A stretch of DNA of 64,000 bases, taken from NCBI GenBank assembly GCA_038125665.1, contig JAYPEI010000005.1:88831-152830 (forward strand). The letters are read 5' to 3'. How positions within the stretch are numbered: the first letter of the stretch is position 1; every line of letters starts with the position of its first letter. The position numbers and the translations under genes were made by a program. The notes under the pieces were generated by a model. It searched no databases, was not told where the DNA came from, and worked only from the letters and a program-made list of their open reading frames with translations. This DNA is from CAILUG01 sp038125665. GTDB lineage: Bacteria > Pseudomonadota > Gammaproteobacteria > Pseudomonadales > Pseudohongiellaceae. Of this stretch, positions 63,839 to 64,000 are shown in pieces.

Positions 63839-63870
63839 TTTAATCTTACACAATACAATGAGGATTACGC

Positions 63871-64000
63871 ATGCCTTCATTTGATGTAGTTTCAGAAGTC
63901 GATAACCACGAATTAAGTAATGCTGTTGATCAAGCTAACAGAGAAGTTGGCAATCGCTTCGATTTCAAGGGAGTAGATGCTGCTTTCGATTTTTCTGAAA
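63871..64000 (+). CDS. yajQ: YajQ-family nucleotide-binding protein, N-terminal part
   Basis: The first 43 codons only; the gene runs off the window. MPSFDVVSEVDNHELSNAVD and then REVGNRFDFKG are diagnostic of YajQ (UPF0234). Family members bind nucleotides, and one in Xanthomonas binds cyclic di-GMP as a transcription co-factor. GAGG lies 7-10 bases before the ATG. It takes the place where lpd is found after aceF in E. coli. Confidence 0.9.
   Translation, partial: MPSFDVVSEVDNHELSNAVDQANREVGNRFDFKGVDAAFDFSE

Overview
The window reads as chromosome from a free-living Gram-negative gammaproteobacterium with AT-leaning base composition. Nearly all genes are housekeeping. Their order follows, with few breaks, the long block known from Pseudomonas and relatives: murA-hisG-hisD, a DegS/AlgW protease, cysD-cysNC, zapG, zapE, rplM-rpsI, petA-petBC, sspA-sspB, dolP, gmhA/diaA, lpoA, rsmI, rnpB, the full mraZ-to-lpxC cell wall and division cluster, an M23 peptidase, secA, argJ and mutT. 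Then come yacG-coaE-pilD, nadC-ampD and aceE-aceF. A TonB-dependent receptor, outer-membrane lipoproteins and LpxC confirm an outer membrane. The species cannot be named from this alone.

Region by region. 1-3.3 kb: histidine biosynthesis and envelope stress protease. 3.4-4.4 kb: three small conserved genes (SUI1, DUF1244, YCII). 4.5-13.6 kb: an accessory catabolic island inserted in the conserved order. It holds a succinate-semialdehyde-type aldehyde dehydrogenase, a decarboxylase very like LigW (5-carboxyvanillate decarboxylase), a vanillin/benzaldehyde-type aldehyde dehydrogenase, a DmdC-like acyl-CoA dehydrogenase and a TonB-dependent receptor. Together these suggest uptake and breakdown of lignin-like aromatic acids or aldehydes. 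14.5-17.9 kb: sulfate activation (fused cysNC, cysD) and zapG. 18-24.2 kb: zapE, two ribosomal proteins, a cytochrome bc1 complex with cytochromes b and c1 fused in one gene, and sspAB. 25.1-30 kb: dolP, gmhA/diaA, lpoA (yraN is missing from its usual slot), rsmI and RNase P RNA. 30.2-48.4 kb: the division and cell wall cluster, opened by a textbook MraZ operator (five GTGG boxes at exact 10-base spacing) and running mostly with overlapping genes to ftsZ, a strong terminator, and lpxC. 48.7-54.2 kb: M23 peptidase, secA, argJ, mutT. 54.2-58.5 kb: a minus-strand group (unknown membrane protein, yacG, coaE, pilD), a secreted DUF1080 protein, and nadC. 58.7-64 kb: ampD, pyruvate dehydrogenase E1 and E2 behind two operator-like palindromes, and the start of a YajQ-family gene.

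Several long gaps hold traces of decay. The gap after ligW has short reading frames that resemble transposon-associated proteins. The gap between sspB and dolP has a 120-codon minus-strand frame broken by two stops. The yraN slot has a short peptide that fits the YraN N-terminus. There is a 174-base inverted-repeat unit at 13.8 kb. No CRISPR array, intact insertion sequence, tRNA or rRNA gene was seen.

No new multi-gene defence or signalling system was found. The most interesting points are the LigW-centred island, the cytochrome b/c1 fusion, the altered SxN motif of FtsI and the decayed gene fragments.
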